Position numbers and translations under genes: made by a program. From Pseudokordiimonas caeni (GTDB taxonomy: Bacteria > Pseudomonadota > Alphaproteobacteria > Sphingomonadales > Kordiimonadaceae), in assembly GCF_026719705.1 (NCBI RefSeq), contig NZ_JAPPRR010000001.1:496001-560000 (forward strand): a DNA stretch of 64,000 nucleotides, read 5' to 3'. The notes beneath the pieces were generated by a model, which searched no databases, was not told where the DNA came from, and saw only the letters and a list, made by a program, of their open reading frames with translations. Positions 15,796-24,769 of the stretch are shown in pieces; position 1 is the stretch's first letter, and every line of letters starts with the position of its first letter.

Positions 15796-17217
15796 ATGAA
15801 GAAACTGACCCCTCTGGCGCGGACGCTGGCCGCTGCTGTGGCCCTTGTGGCCCTCAACCCGATGAAGGAGACGACGATGGCGGCTGAACCGGCTGACATG
15901 ATTGTGCTTGGCGACTATGTGGTCACCATGGACGATGCGACAGGCGTGATCGAGCATGGCGCCGTTGCCGTGAAGGATGGCGCAATTGTTGCCGTCGGCA
16001 AGGCAGACGAGATCAAGGCGAAATACACGGCCAAAGAGATCATGGACGGCGACAGCAAGGTGCTGATGCCGGGCCTTGTGAACGGACACACCCACACGTC
16101 GATGACCCTCCTGCGCGGGGTCGCGGATGATCTGGACCTGATGACGTGGCTGACGAAATTCATCTTCCCGATGGAAGGCCGGTTCGTGGACCCTGAATTT
16201 GTGCGCATCGGCACCAGCCTCGCCTGCTGGGAAATGATCCGCGGCGGTACCACCTCGTTCGTCGATATGTATTTCTATCCCGAAGTGATCGCGGGTGTGG
16301 TGGAAGAGTGCGGCCTGCGCGCCGTTGTAACCGCCCCGATGATCGATTTCCCGAGCCCCGGTTTCAAGGGCTGGGACGATAGCTATGCGGCGGGCGTGAA
16401 GTTCGTGGAAAGCCACAAGGGCAAATCGGCGCGTGTGAAGCCGGGCCTCGCCCCGCACGCGCCCTATACGGTCTCGAAAGAGCATCTGGTCGAAGTGCTG
16501 GCAGCCGCCAGGAAGCTGGATGTGCCGATCTCGATCCATGTGGCGGAAGACCAGTCAGAAACCAAGACGATCGCCGATAAATACGGCATGACCTCGATCG
16601 AGCTTCTGAACGAGATCGGGTATCTGGATCATCCTGTGATCGCCGCGCACGTTGTGTGGCCGAGCGAGCATGACCGCGCGCTTCTCGCCAAAGGCAAGAT
16701 GTCGCCGATCCATAACCCGACTTCGAACCTCAAGACGGGCGCCGGGATCGCGCCGGTGCCGCAGATGCTGGATGACGGTATCACGCTTGGCCTTGCGACC
16801 GATGGTGCCGCGTCGAACAACGATCTGGATATGTGGGAAGAGATCCGCTTCGCGGCCCTCCTGCACAAGGGCAATACCCACAATCCGACGGTTGTGCCGG
16901 CACTGAGCGCGCTGAAGATGGCAACGTCCGAAGGGGCCAAGGCGGCAACGCTTGGCGATGTGACCGGCAAGCTGGTGCCGGGCCTTCGGGCCGACATGAT
17001 CCAGGTGGACCTTACAAGCCCGCGCCTCGCGCCGCTTTATGATGTCATCTCGCACCTTGTGTATGCCACCAACTCGGGCGATGTGGTCACCACCATTGTT
17101 GACGGCCGTGTGCTGATGAAGGATGGCCAGGTGCTGGCGATCGACGGCGCCAAGGTCAAGGCGGAAGCCGATGCGCTTGGCGCCAAGATCAAGGCAGCGC
17201 TCGCCGAGGCTAACTGA
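15796..17217 (+). CDS. Amidohydrolase, S-adenosylhomocysteine/methylthioadenosine deaminase-like
   Basis: Metal-dependent deaminase/hydrolase of the TRZ/ATZ/MtaD group. Metal ligands: 'NGHTHTSMTLLRG', a His in 'PHAPYTVSKEHL' and 'HVAEDQSE', and Asp in 'LATDGAASNNDLDMWEE'. The start is uncertain. The ATG at 15796 gives a hydrophobic N-terminus ('KKLTPLARTLAAAVALVALN') that looks like a signal peptide. The in-frame ATG at 15877 has a perfect AAGGAG six bases upstream and gives a 446-residue cytosolic enzyme typical of the family. Probably controlled by the divergent IclR protein. Confidence 0.85.
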   Translation: MKKLTPLARTLAAAVALVALNPMKETTMAAEPADMIVLGDYVVTMDDATGVIEHGAVAVKDGAIVAVGKADEIKAKYTAKEIMDGDSKVLMPGLVNGHTHTSMTLLRGVADDLDLMTWLTKFIFPMEGRFVDPEFVRIGTSLACWEMIRGGTTSFVDMYFYPEVIAGVVEECGLRAVVTAPMIDFPSPGFKGWDDSYAAGVKFVESHKGKSARVKPGLAPHAPYTVSKEHLVEVLAAARKLDVPISIHVAEDQSETKTIADKYGMTSIELLNEIGYLDHPVIAAHVVWPSEHDRALLAKGKMSPIHNPTSNLKTGAGIAPVPQMLDDGITLGLATDGAASNNDLDMWEEIRFAALLHKGNTHNPTVVPALSALKMATSEGAKAATLGDVTGKLVPGLRADMIQVDLTSPRLAPLYDVISHLVYATNSGDVVTTIVDGRVLMKDGQVLAIDGAKVKAEADALGAKIKAALAEAN

Positions 17218-17241
17218 CCATAATGATTTCCCGGCGGTGCT

Positions 17242-18060
17242 TCAGGGCGCCGCCGGTGCCTCCGGGACGGGTTCCTCGCTTGCCTCGCCTGCCGGGGCTT
17301 CCCCGTCCTTGCGCAAGCGGCCGAGATACAGGTCGCCTATCTGCTTGTCAGCACCGGCTGCCTGAATCTCTGCAAGCGCAGCGTCGAAACGCGCCGCCAT
17401 TGCCTTGTCGCTGAAGCATAGAAGGCGCGGGGTTGGCGGCAGGTCGAATGCCAGTTCGTATGGTGGCTCCCCCGTCCAGCCTTGTTCCTTCAGGGCATAT
17501 TCCACAAGCAGCCTGTCCCCGATATAGGCATCGAGCCGCCCCCGCTGCAAGAGGCCGAGGGCATCGGTGTTGATCAGGTAATTGTAGCTGCCGAAATAGC
17601 GGATGAAGGGCTTGAGCGCACTCCCGAGCGCGCGTTCGGCTTTCGGGAAGGTCGCGACATTCAGCCCGGCCAGATCGATCATGCTGTAAACGCCCTTCGA
17701 TAGTCCCTTGCGCACCAGCACAGCGTCGCGCCAGTATGAAAAGGGCTGGCTCGGGTTGCAGCCTTTGACATTGGCACTGTTGGCCGAAATGGCGTCGGCC
17801 CGGCCGGAGGACAGAAGGCGTTCAAGCCGCAAGGTCGGCACGTGAATGAAAACGACCTCCTTCTCCATCAGGGAAAAGGTCGCGCGGATGATATCGATAT
17901 CGATACCGCGCGAGGGGTGTTCGAACACATAGGGTGGCACTTCCTGCATTGTGCCGATGACAAGCGGGCGAGCCGTTTCGGGTTGGTCCTCTGCCTGTGC
18001 CGTTGCCTGCACAATCAGGGGGATCAATATTCCAAACAGGCGCAAGGCAGGGCGGATCAA
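17242..18060 (-). CDS. Periplasmic solute-binding protein, family 3 (amino-acid type)
   Basis: 272-residue exported protein starting at a TTG, with signal peptide cleaved near 'ATAQAED' (residue 23) and a bacterial SBP_bac_3 fold: 'PLVIGTMQEVPPYVFEHPSRGIDIDII', 'LERLLSSGRADAISAN', 'LLQRGRLDAYIGDRLLVEYAL'. There is no permease or ATPase next to it, so it is an orphan binding protein. A Pro/Glu/Ala-rich tail (last ~20 residues) follows the domain. Ligand unknown. Confidence 0.82.
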   Translation of the reverse strand: MIRPALRLFGILIPLIVQATAQAEDQPETARPLVIGTMQEVPPYVFEHPSRGIDIDIIRATFSLMEKEVVFIHVPTLRLERLLSSGRADAISANSANVKGCNPSQPFSYWRDAVLVRKGLSKGVYSMIDLAGLNVATFPKAERALGSALKPFIRYFGSYNYLINTDALGLLQRGRLDAYIGDRLLVEYALKEQGWTGEPPYELAFDLPPTPRLLCFSDKAMAARFDAALAEIQAAGADKQIGDLYLGRLRKDGEAPAGEASEEPVPEAPAAP

Positions 18061-18181
18061 GCGGACACCTCAGGTGCAAACGAATCTGGGCGGGCCAGCA
18101 ACCTCCTCCAGACTAGCCGCTTCCGCTGTCATGTCAATGAAACGGCGGGCATGTAAAATTGGGAGCGGTCTCATTATCGCT

Positions 18182-18210
18182 TTGAAATTGCGCACTGAAT
18201 TTCGCACAAT
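18182..18210 (+). promoter_or_regulatory. Candidate phaB promoter
   Basis: TTGAAA (18182-18187), 17 bases, CACAAT (18205-18210). The interval contains a tandem imperfect repeat, GAAATTGCGCAC then TGAATTTCGCAC, which could be an operator. Confidence 0.45.
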
Positions 18211-18255
18211 GGGGCCGTCGAGGGGCCGAACTTCATTCATGGGAGGATTTAAGAC

Positions 18256-18978
18256 ATGACGATCGTTGCATTGGTTACCGGCGGAACACGGGGTATCGGC
18301 GCCGCTATCAGCCGCAAATTGAAGGCCGATGGCTATACGGTCGTTGCCAACTATGGCGGAAATGACGAGAAGGCGAAGGCCTTTACCGCGGAAACCGGCA
18401 TTCCGGCCGTGAAGTTCGACGTATCCGACTATGACGCCTGCCAGAAGGCGGTTGCCGATATCGAGGCCAAGTACGGCCCTGTCGGTGTGCTGGTGAACAA
18501 CGCCGGTATCACCCGCGATGGCACGCTCCTGAAGATGGACCGGAACGCCTGGCAGGAAGTGATCGACACCAACCTCGGCTCTTGCTTCAACATGGCGCAT
18601 GCTGTCTTCCCCGGCATGAAGGACAGGAAATTCGGCCGGATCATCAACATCGGGTCGATCAACGGGCAGGCCGGCCAGTATGGGCAGGTGAACTATGCCG
18701 CTGCCAAGTCCGGCATCCACGGTTTCACCAAGGCGCTGGCACAGGAAGGTGCACGCTTCGGGATCACCGTCAATGCCATTGCGCCGGGCTATGTGGATAC
18801 CGATATGGTGGCTGCCGTGCCGAAGGATATTCTGGACAAGATCATCGCCAAGATCCCGGTCGGGCGGCTTGGAAAGGCGGATGACATCGCGCGCGGTGTT
18901 TCGTTCCTTGCCGCCAAGGACGCCGATTTCGTGACCGGGTCGACCATGTCGATCAACGGCGGACAGCATATGTATTGA
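18256..18978 (+). CDS. phaB: Acetoacetyl-CoA reductase
   Basis: NADPH-dependent SDR reducing acetoacetyl-CoA to (R)-3-hydroxybutyryl-CoA, the monomer for polyhydroxybutyrate. 240 residues. 'VTGGTRGIGAAI' at the N-terminus, 'NNAGITRD', 'NIGSINGQAGQYGQVNYAAAKSG' with catalytic Tyr-x3-Lys, and the ending 'TGSTMSINGGQHMY' are all PhaB-specific. phaA and phaC are not in the window. Flanked by its own promoter candidate and a strong terminator, so it is monocistronic. Confidence 0.92.
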   Translation: MTIVALVTGGTRGIGAAISRKLKADGYTVVANYGGNDEKAKAFTAETGIPAVKFDVSDYDACQKAVADIEAKYGPVGVLVNNAGITRDGTLLKMDRNAWQEVIDTNLGSCFNMAHAVFPGMKDRKFGRIINIGSINGQAGQYGQVNYAAAKSGIHGFTKALAQEGARFGITVNAIAPGYVDTDMVAAVPKDILDKIIAKIPVGRLGKADDIARGVSFLAAKDADFVTGSTMSINGGQHMY

Positions 18979-18998
18979 TCCGGCCTGAAGGCTGGCAG

Positions 18999-19031
18999 GA
19001 AAAAAGGGAGCGATTTTCGCTCCCTTTTTGT
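18999..19031. terminator. Bidirectional intrinsic terminator between phaB and the DUF2239 gene
   Basis: AAAAAGGGAGCGA / TCGCTCCCTTTTT perfect stem, 3-base loop, with A and T runs on both sides; serves both convergent genes. Confidence 0.9.
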
Positions 19032-19033
19032 TT

Positions 19034-19600
19034 TCAGAAGGCTGGCTTGGCGAGCTTCGCGATATAGGCGCGGATATCGGCCGGCCAGTCCTTTGTCAGC
19101 GTGTCAAATGTGGCCTTGTCGCCCGCGAAGAAGGCTCGCGAGGCTTCCTCGAAGCCCTGCCTGTCGCCGGCCATGGCGGACATGACGCGGTAGGCTGCAG
19201 ATTGCGCTTCGCGTTTCGCTGCTCTCGGGTCGTGGCGGGCGGCTTCAATCAGCTTCCGCAGCGTTACCGATGCCCCGCCGGGTTGCGATTTCAGCCAGTC
19301 CCAATGCCGGGGCAGGAGGGTGACCTCGCCGGGGACGACCCCAAGCTTGGGGCGCCCCCGGCCACGCACAGGCTTGTCCGCTTCCGGCTGAATGCCAAGG
19401 CGGGCAAGGGTGTCTTCTGCGCTGCCACGTGTGTCGATATCGGTGACGCGGCCCGTGGCGTCATCGAAAATCTGGATCAGGCGGGCCTCCCCGGCATTCA
19501 CCGCATCGCGGACGGCAAGGGCAATCGCGGCGAGGTCGCCACTTTTGATCCGTTCGTCGCCCGCGAAGGCTGTGTAGTTTGTTTTTTTGTCAGCTGTCAT
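19034..19600 (-). CDS. DUF2239-family protein
   Basis: 188-residue cytosolic protein of a family with no established function. The hallmark segment is 'RGRGRPKLGVVPGEVTLLPRHWDWL' followed by 'QPGGASVTLRKLIEAAR' (about residues 78-120); the latter resembles a ribbon-helix-helix or helix-turn DNA-contact region, which is inference. AAGGA lies 8 bases before the ATG. It has a near-consensus sigma-70 promoter overlapped by two repeated CCGGGTA sites, so it is probably tightly regulated. Confidence 0.85.
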   Translation of the reverse strand: MTADKKTNYTAFAGDERIKSGDLAAIALAVRDAVNAGEARLIQIFDDATGRVTDIDTRGSAEDTLARLGIQPEADKPVRGRGRPKLGVVPGEVTLLPRHWDWLKSQPGGASVTLRKLIEAARHDPRAAKREAQSAAYRVMSAMAGDRQGFEEASRAFFAGDKATFDTLTKDWPADIRAYIAKLAKPAF

Positions 19601-19626
19601 GACTCGGGTCCTTTTTTGGTGAGATT

Positions 19627-19675
19627 TTATTATCCGGGTTAAATTGTATTGTCAATTATATCCGGGTAATAAAAT
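19627..19675 (-). promoter_or_regulatory. DUF2239 promoter with paired operator-like sites
   Basis: On the minus strand: TTGACA (19655-19650), exactly 17 bases, TAATAA (19632-19627). Two near-identical copies of TATCCGGGTWA (plus strand 19631-19642 and 19659-19670, 28 bases apart) cover the -10/spacer edge and the region just upstream of -35. The flanks also form an inverted repeat (19624-19637 with 19662-19675). This is repressor-type geometry; the regulator is unknown. Confidence 0.65.
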
Positions 19676-19713
19676 CACGATTGTGCGGATGGACACCGGA
19701 TGAGCGTCTCACT

Positions 19714-20919
19714 ATGCTCCGCGCCATGACCGGACGCCCTGACCTGACACTGATCCTGAAACGCGATGCCGCCAAGGCCGTGGCAGCGGGCAAGCCGTGG
19801 GTTTTCAAGGGGGATATCGAATGGTCGTCGGCCTGCGATATCGCCGAGCCCGGCACGCTTGTGATGCTGGCCGACCCCAAAATGACGCCGATGGCGGTGG
19901 GGTATCTGAACCCTCGCAGCAATCTGGCGGTGCGGGTTCTGTCCACCAATCCGAAGACCTTGATCGATGACCGCTGGTTCGAGGACAAGTTTGCCCGCGC
20001 GTTGAAGAAGCGGGAAAAGCTGTTCGATAGCCCCTTCTACCGCCTTGTCCATGCCGAAGGCGACGGCCTGCCCGGGCTGGTGATCGACCGCTACGGCGAT
20101 ATTCTGGTAGCACAGGTGACGACTGCTGGGATGGAATGGCTGACACCTGTCTGGCTGCCGGTGATCGACCGGCTGCTTTCTCCCGCCACCATCGTGATGG
20201 ACCTTTCCGCCTCTGCCCGGCTTTCAGAAGGGCTGGAGCTTGAAAAGGCGATGATCGGCAAGCCGGTGGAAGGCGAGATCGATGTGCCGGAAAATGGCGT
20301 CATCTACCGCGCCGATGTAGTCGAGGGGCAGAAGACCGGCTGGTATTTCGACCAGCGCGCCAATCGCTGCACGGTGATGGAACGCTCCGCCGGCAAGACA
20401 ATGCTTGATCTTTATGCCCACACCGGCGCCTTCGGGCTCGCCGCCGCAAAGGCCGGTGCGCGAGAGGTGACGATTGTGGACCGGTCTGCCCCGGCCATCG
20501 ACAAGGCCCGTGAAGCGGCGGAGCGAAACGGCCTTGGGCATCTTTGCACCTTTGAAGTGGCCGAGGCGTACGATTGGCTGGATGAGGCTGCCGCGAAGGG
20601 CCGGACGTTTGAAATCGTCAGCGCTGACCCGCCCCCTTTTATCAAGAACCGGGCGATGAAGGCTGCCGGCATGGCAGGCTATGAAAAGCTTGCGGTGAAG
20701 CTAGGCCCCGTGATTGCCAAGGGCGGCATTCTTGCCTTTGCTGCCTGTTCGCACCATGCAAGCCCCGGTGCACTCAAGAAGGCGATTACGGGGGGCCTTG
20801 CCAAAGCGGGTCGCAAGGCGACGCTTGTCCATGAAGCCGGGGCCGACAAGGATCATCCTGTGCATCCGCAACTGCCCGAGACGCGCTACCTGACCTTCCT
20901 GATGTTCGAGCTGGACTGA
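19714..20919 (+). CDS. RlmI-like class I SAM-dependent rRNA methyltransferase
   Basis: PUA-like N-terminal domain ('GKPWVFKGDIEW' about residue 25; 'LADPKMTPMAVGYLNPRSNLAVRVL') followed by a Rossmann methyltransferase ('LDLYAHTGAFGLAAAKAGA', 'VDRSAPAIDKAREAAERNGL', 'SADPPPFIKN', 'FAACSHHASP'). The closest known type is RlmI, the 23S rRNA m5C1962 methyltransferase; the position methylated here is inferred. The Cys in 'ACSHH' matches the m5C catalytic region. Start at 19714 chosen; 19726 is an alternative. Confidence 0.88.
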   Translation: MLRAMTGRPDLTLILKRDAAKAVAAGKPWVFKGDIEWSSACDIAEPGTLVMLADPKMTPMAVGYLNPRSNLAVRVLSTNPKTLIDDRWFEDKFARALKKREKLFDSPFYRLVHAEGDGLPGLVIDRYGDILVAQVTTAGMEWLTPVWLPVIDRLLSPATIVMDLSASARLSEGLELEKAMIGKPVEGEIDVPENGVIYRADVVEGQKTGWYFDQRANRCTVMERSAGKTMLDLYAHTGAFGLAAAKAGAREVTIVDRSAPAIDKAREAAERNGLGHLCTFEVAEAYDWLDEAAAKGRTFEIVSADPPPFIKNRAMKAAGMAGYEKLAVKLGPVIAKGGILAFAACSHHASPGALKKAITGGLAKAGRKATLVHEAGADKDHPVHPQLPETRYLTFLMFELD

Positions 20920-20999
20920 TCTCACGGGATTTTGCCGTCGTTTTGACACGCGGCTGTGGTATCAAGGATCAAAGGCCCCGCAATCAGGAGAAGCCAGCC

Positions 21000-21683
21000 A
21001 TGACAGCCGCCTCAGGGAAACTGCGCGAATATACCATTCTGGAAGAGATCATCCATGCCATCAGCCATGGCCTTGCGGCCATCGCAGCGGTGGTGGGGCT
21101 GTGTTTCCTTATCGCCAAGGCGGTGGCGGCGGGCGGTGCGCTGGAGATCACGGCGGCCGCGATTTACGGCAGTTCGGTACTGCTCGTTTTCGCGCTGTCT
21201 ACGCTTTACCATTCGATGGTCTATTCGAAGCGGCGGGAGTTTTACGAGCTGCTCGATCATGTGGCGATTTACGCCAAGATCGCCGGCACCTATACGCCGA
21301 TCGCCCTTCTGGTGCTTTCTGACACGCTCGGCCTTTGGGTCCTGGTGCTTGTCTGGTGCGCGGCGGCGGCGGGTGCGACGGCCAAGATCATTGGTTTTGT
21401 CACGGGGCACGCCGAAGGCAAGGTGTTCCGAGCCATTTCGCTTGGCACCTATCTCGCCATGGGCTGGGGAGCGGTTGCCTTCGCGGGTGAGCTTTATGAG
21501 CGCCTGCCGGGTGCGGGCCTTGGCTGGATCGTTGCGGGCGGGCTGCTTTATACCGTCGGCGCCATCTTTTATGCCCTGAAGGGCAAGCGCTTCACCCATG
21601 CCATCTGGCACGGCTTTGTGGTCCTCGGCAGCATCGCGCATTTCATTGCGATCTATGCTTTCGTGCTGCCGAGGGTTTCTTGA
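21000..21683 (+). CDS. Hemolysin III family (PAQR-type) membrane protein
   Basis: Seven-helix inner-membrane protein of 227 residues. Family motifs: 'EEIIHAISHGLAAIAAVVGL', 'LYHSMVYSKRREFYELLDHVAIYAKIAGTYTPI' and 'IWHGFVVLGSIAHFIAIY', supplying the His/Asp/Ser residues of the putative zinc site. AGGAGA precedes the ATG. Despite the name, a cytolytic role is unproven; PAQR relatives are linked to lipid metabolism. A TTGACA lies at 20943 but lacks a good -10. Confidence 0.9.
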   Translation: MTAASGKLREYTILEEIIHAISHGLAAIAAVVGLCFLIAKAVAAGGALEITAAAIYGSSVLLVFALSTLYHSMVYSKRREFYELLDHVAIYAKIAGTYTPIALLVLSDTLGLWVLVLVWCAAAAGATAKIIGFVTGHAEGKVFRAISLGTYLAMGWGAVAFAGELYERLPGAGLGWIVAGGLLYTVGAIFYALKGKRFTHAIWHGFVVLGSIAHFIAIYAFVLPRVS

Positions 21684-21691
21684 TAGCCTGA

Positions 21692-22879
21692 TCAGGCCGC
21701 GCGGAAGGCCACGACGACCGGCAAGCGGGCCGCCCGCCACGCCGGGAACACCCCGCCGATAAAGCCGATGATCAGCGCCAGTACCGCCGCCTGCCATATG
21801 AGGGCAGGGGAGAGCTTGAAGCTGAACACGACCTGGGTGAAGCTGCCGCCAAGCGTAGATGCCGTGATCCCGTCGAAAAACAGGAAGGCGGCAATCGCCC
21901 CGATCAAGCCGCCCAGAAGGGCCAGCACCATCGATTCCGCGAGCGTCCCGACAAAAGCCGCGGTGCCGCCGAAGCCGATGGCACGCAGGGTGGCAATCTC
22001 GCGGGCACGGCTTGCAACCGAGGTATACATGGTGTTCAGGGCACCGGCGAGCGCCCCGAAGGCCATGGCGATACCAAGCGGCCAGCCGAGATACATGATC
22101 AGGTCGGACATGCCCGAGGCCTGATCAGCGAAATAGTCGGCTTCCGATTTGATATCGAGCTTAAGGCGCGGATCGGCTTCGTTATAGGCCTTCAGCTGTT
22201 CAAGGGCTGCCGGGTCATCAAGCTTCAGGCGAACCGTCTGGAAGCTGTTGCCCCGCTGGAAGAGCGACTGCACCGAGCCGATGTCGGCCCAAAGCTCGCT
22301 TTCGGCTACTTTGCCGTCCATCGAGAAAACACCGACAACTGTCCAGCGCGACCGGGCGAAAGTAAGCTCGCGGCCGAGTTCGAAGCCCTCGAATTCCTTC
22401 AGGGCGCCGACGCCGACGATAAGTTCGTTGGTACCGGGCTGGAACATGCGACCCTCGATGATCTTCAGGTCACCTCGCATCTTCATGCCCGCTTCCGACA
22501 AGCCGCGCAGGGGCAGGTTGGCCTTCGTGTCACTCGCTTTCTTGATGCCATCGACGATGACATAAAGTTCAGCCGACACAATGGGGCCGGTCTCGTTTTT
22601 GGCGATGCCTGGACCGGCGGACAGGAGGTCCACCTGTTCCTTCATCAGCACACTGTTGACTTCAGCTTGTGCTCCTTGCCGCATGGCAATGGCCACATCG
22701 CGCGCGCCGGTGCCGGCAACCGTTGCCTGAAAGCCGTTGGCCATGGCGAGGAAAGCCAGCAGAACGGCAACGACGATGGCCACCGCGAAAACGGTTGCTG
22801 CCGACATCCATGCCCGCTGCGGCAGGCTTTTCACATTCATCGCCACAACGGCGTTGATCTGGGAGATAAGGGATCCCAT
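21692..22879 (-). CDS. ABC transporter permease, MacB/FtsX type (1)
   Basis: 395-residue inner-membrane permease: one N-terminal helix, a large periplasmic MacB-core-like domain (about residues 50-260), then three C-terminal helices with FtsX features ('AREIATLRAIGFGGTAAFVGTLAESMVLALLGGLIGA'). GGAGG lies before the ATG, 9 bases after the stop of the second permease. It pairs with the neighbouring permease, ATPase and adaptor as a heteromeric export or lipid-handling system. Substrate unknown. Confidence 0.88.
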   Translation of the reverse strand: MGSLISQINAVVAMNVKSLPQRAWMSAATVFAVAIVVAVLLAFLAMANGFQATVAGTGARDVAIAMRQGAQAEVNSVLMKEQVDLLSAGPGIAKNETGPIVSAELYVIVDGIKKASDTKANLPLRGLSEAGMKMRGDLKIIEGRMFQPGTNELIVGVGALKEFEGFELGRELTFARSRWTVVGVFSMDGKVAESELWADIGSVQSLFQRGNSFQTVRLKLDDPAALEQLKAYNEADPRLKLDIKSEADYFADQASGMSDLIMYLGWPLGIAMAFGALAGALNTMYTSVASRAREIATLRAIGFGGTAAFVGTLAESMVLALLGGLIGAIAAFLFFDGITASTLGGSFTQVVFSFKLSPALIWQAAVLALIIGFIGGVFPAWRAARLPVVVAFRAA

Positions 22880-22888
22880 AGCGTCCTC

Positions 22889-24042
22889 CTATTGCCGGCT
22901 CATGGCGGTGATGATGTTCAGGCGGTGGGCCGATAGGGCCGGCACGATCCCGGTGAGGAAACCGAGCCCCACCATGATGGCCAAGGCCGTCAACGCAACG
23001 TCGGGCGTCAGCACCAGTGTCGGCAGGATGCCGGCGAGGGCCGCCTTCATCGCGCCGATGATGAGCCACGCGGCACCGATCCCCAGAAGCCCGCCGATGA
23101 GCGACAGGAGAAGCGATTCACCGAGCACCAGCTTGAAGATGCGGGCGGCCGGGAATCCGAGCGTTTTCATCACGGCGATTTCGCCGGTGCGCTCGCGGAT
23201 CGCCAGCACCATCGTGTTACCGACAATGAGGAGGATCGTGAAGAAGGCGGCACCGACCACCGAGGTCACGATCATGGCGATATTACCGATCTGGGCGATA
23301 AAGGCCTTGTTGAAGGCTTTCTCGCTGTCGGTCGAGGTTTCGTAAAAGCTGTTCGCGAACATGGTGTCGATCGTGTTCGCCACCTGGTCGTTCAGCGCGG
23401 GATCGGTGGTGCGCAGGATCAGCCAGCCAGCGAAATCCTTCCCGAAACTGCGGCTTTCATCGAAATATTTATAGTGGAAATAGACCGAGTTGGTGTCGAA
23501 CTGCTCGGTTGAACCCGTATAGATGCCTTCCACATCGAAGTCCCAGGCGCTGCCGCCTGTTTTCTGGGAAAAGATGTTGGAGTTCATCGGGATGCGGTCA
23601 CCCACCTTCCAGCCGTATTTGGCGGCGATGGACTGGCCGGCGATCAGGCCCTGGCGGTTCGCCATGAAGGCCTTCTTCTGGTCTTCCGGCAGCACGATTT
23701 CGGGATAGACGTCGAGAAGCGTTTCGGCGTCGCAGGCCATGGCGGCCACGAAATTCTTCGGGTCCTGATAATAGCCGCCGAACCAGTTGCACCAGGTCAG
23801 CACATCAATGCCCTCGATGGCGCGTGCCTTGTTCACATAGGCAATCGGCAAGGGCTGCGTGAAGTTGATCTTGTTCACCACCACCATACGGTCATCGGCC
23901 GAAAGCTCGATCCCCGAATTGAACGCCTTGTTGAAGCTCGATAATACGCCGAAAATCAGGAAGGCGACGAAGATGGCAAACAGGGTGAGGCTGAGCCGCA
24001 GCTTGCGCCGCGTCAGATTCTTGAAAATCAGATAAAGGTCGC

Positions 24043-24046
<4 letters not shown>
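22889..24046 (-). CDS. ABC transporter permease, MacB/FtsX type (2)
   Basis: 385-residue paralogous permease with the same layout: helix near residue 20, periplasmic domain, and C-terminal FtsX region ('RERTGEIAVMKTLGFPAARIFKLVLGESLLLSLIGGLLGIGAAW'). Its ATG overlaps the ATPase stop by four bases. Two different permeases with one ATPase imply a heterodimeric membrane part, unlike the homodimeric E. coli MacB. Confidence 0.88.
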
Positions 24047-24735
<689 letters not shown>

Positions 24736-24769
24736 TTAACTTCCCCTCTTGCTGTCGATTTTGGATTGT

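Noticed and set aside
20943-20971. TTGACA before the hemolysin III gene as a full promoter
   Set aside because: No acceptable -10 hexamer 16-18 bases downstream.
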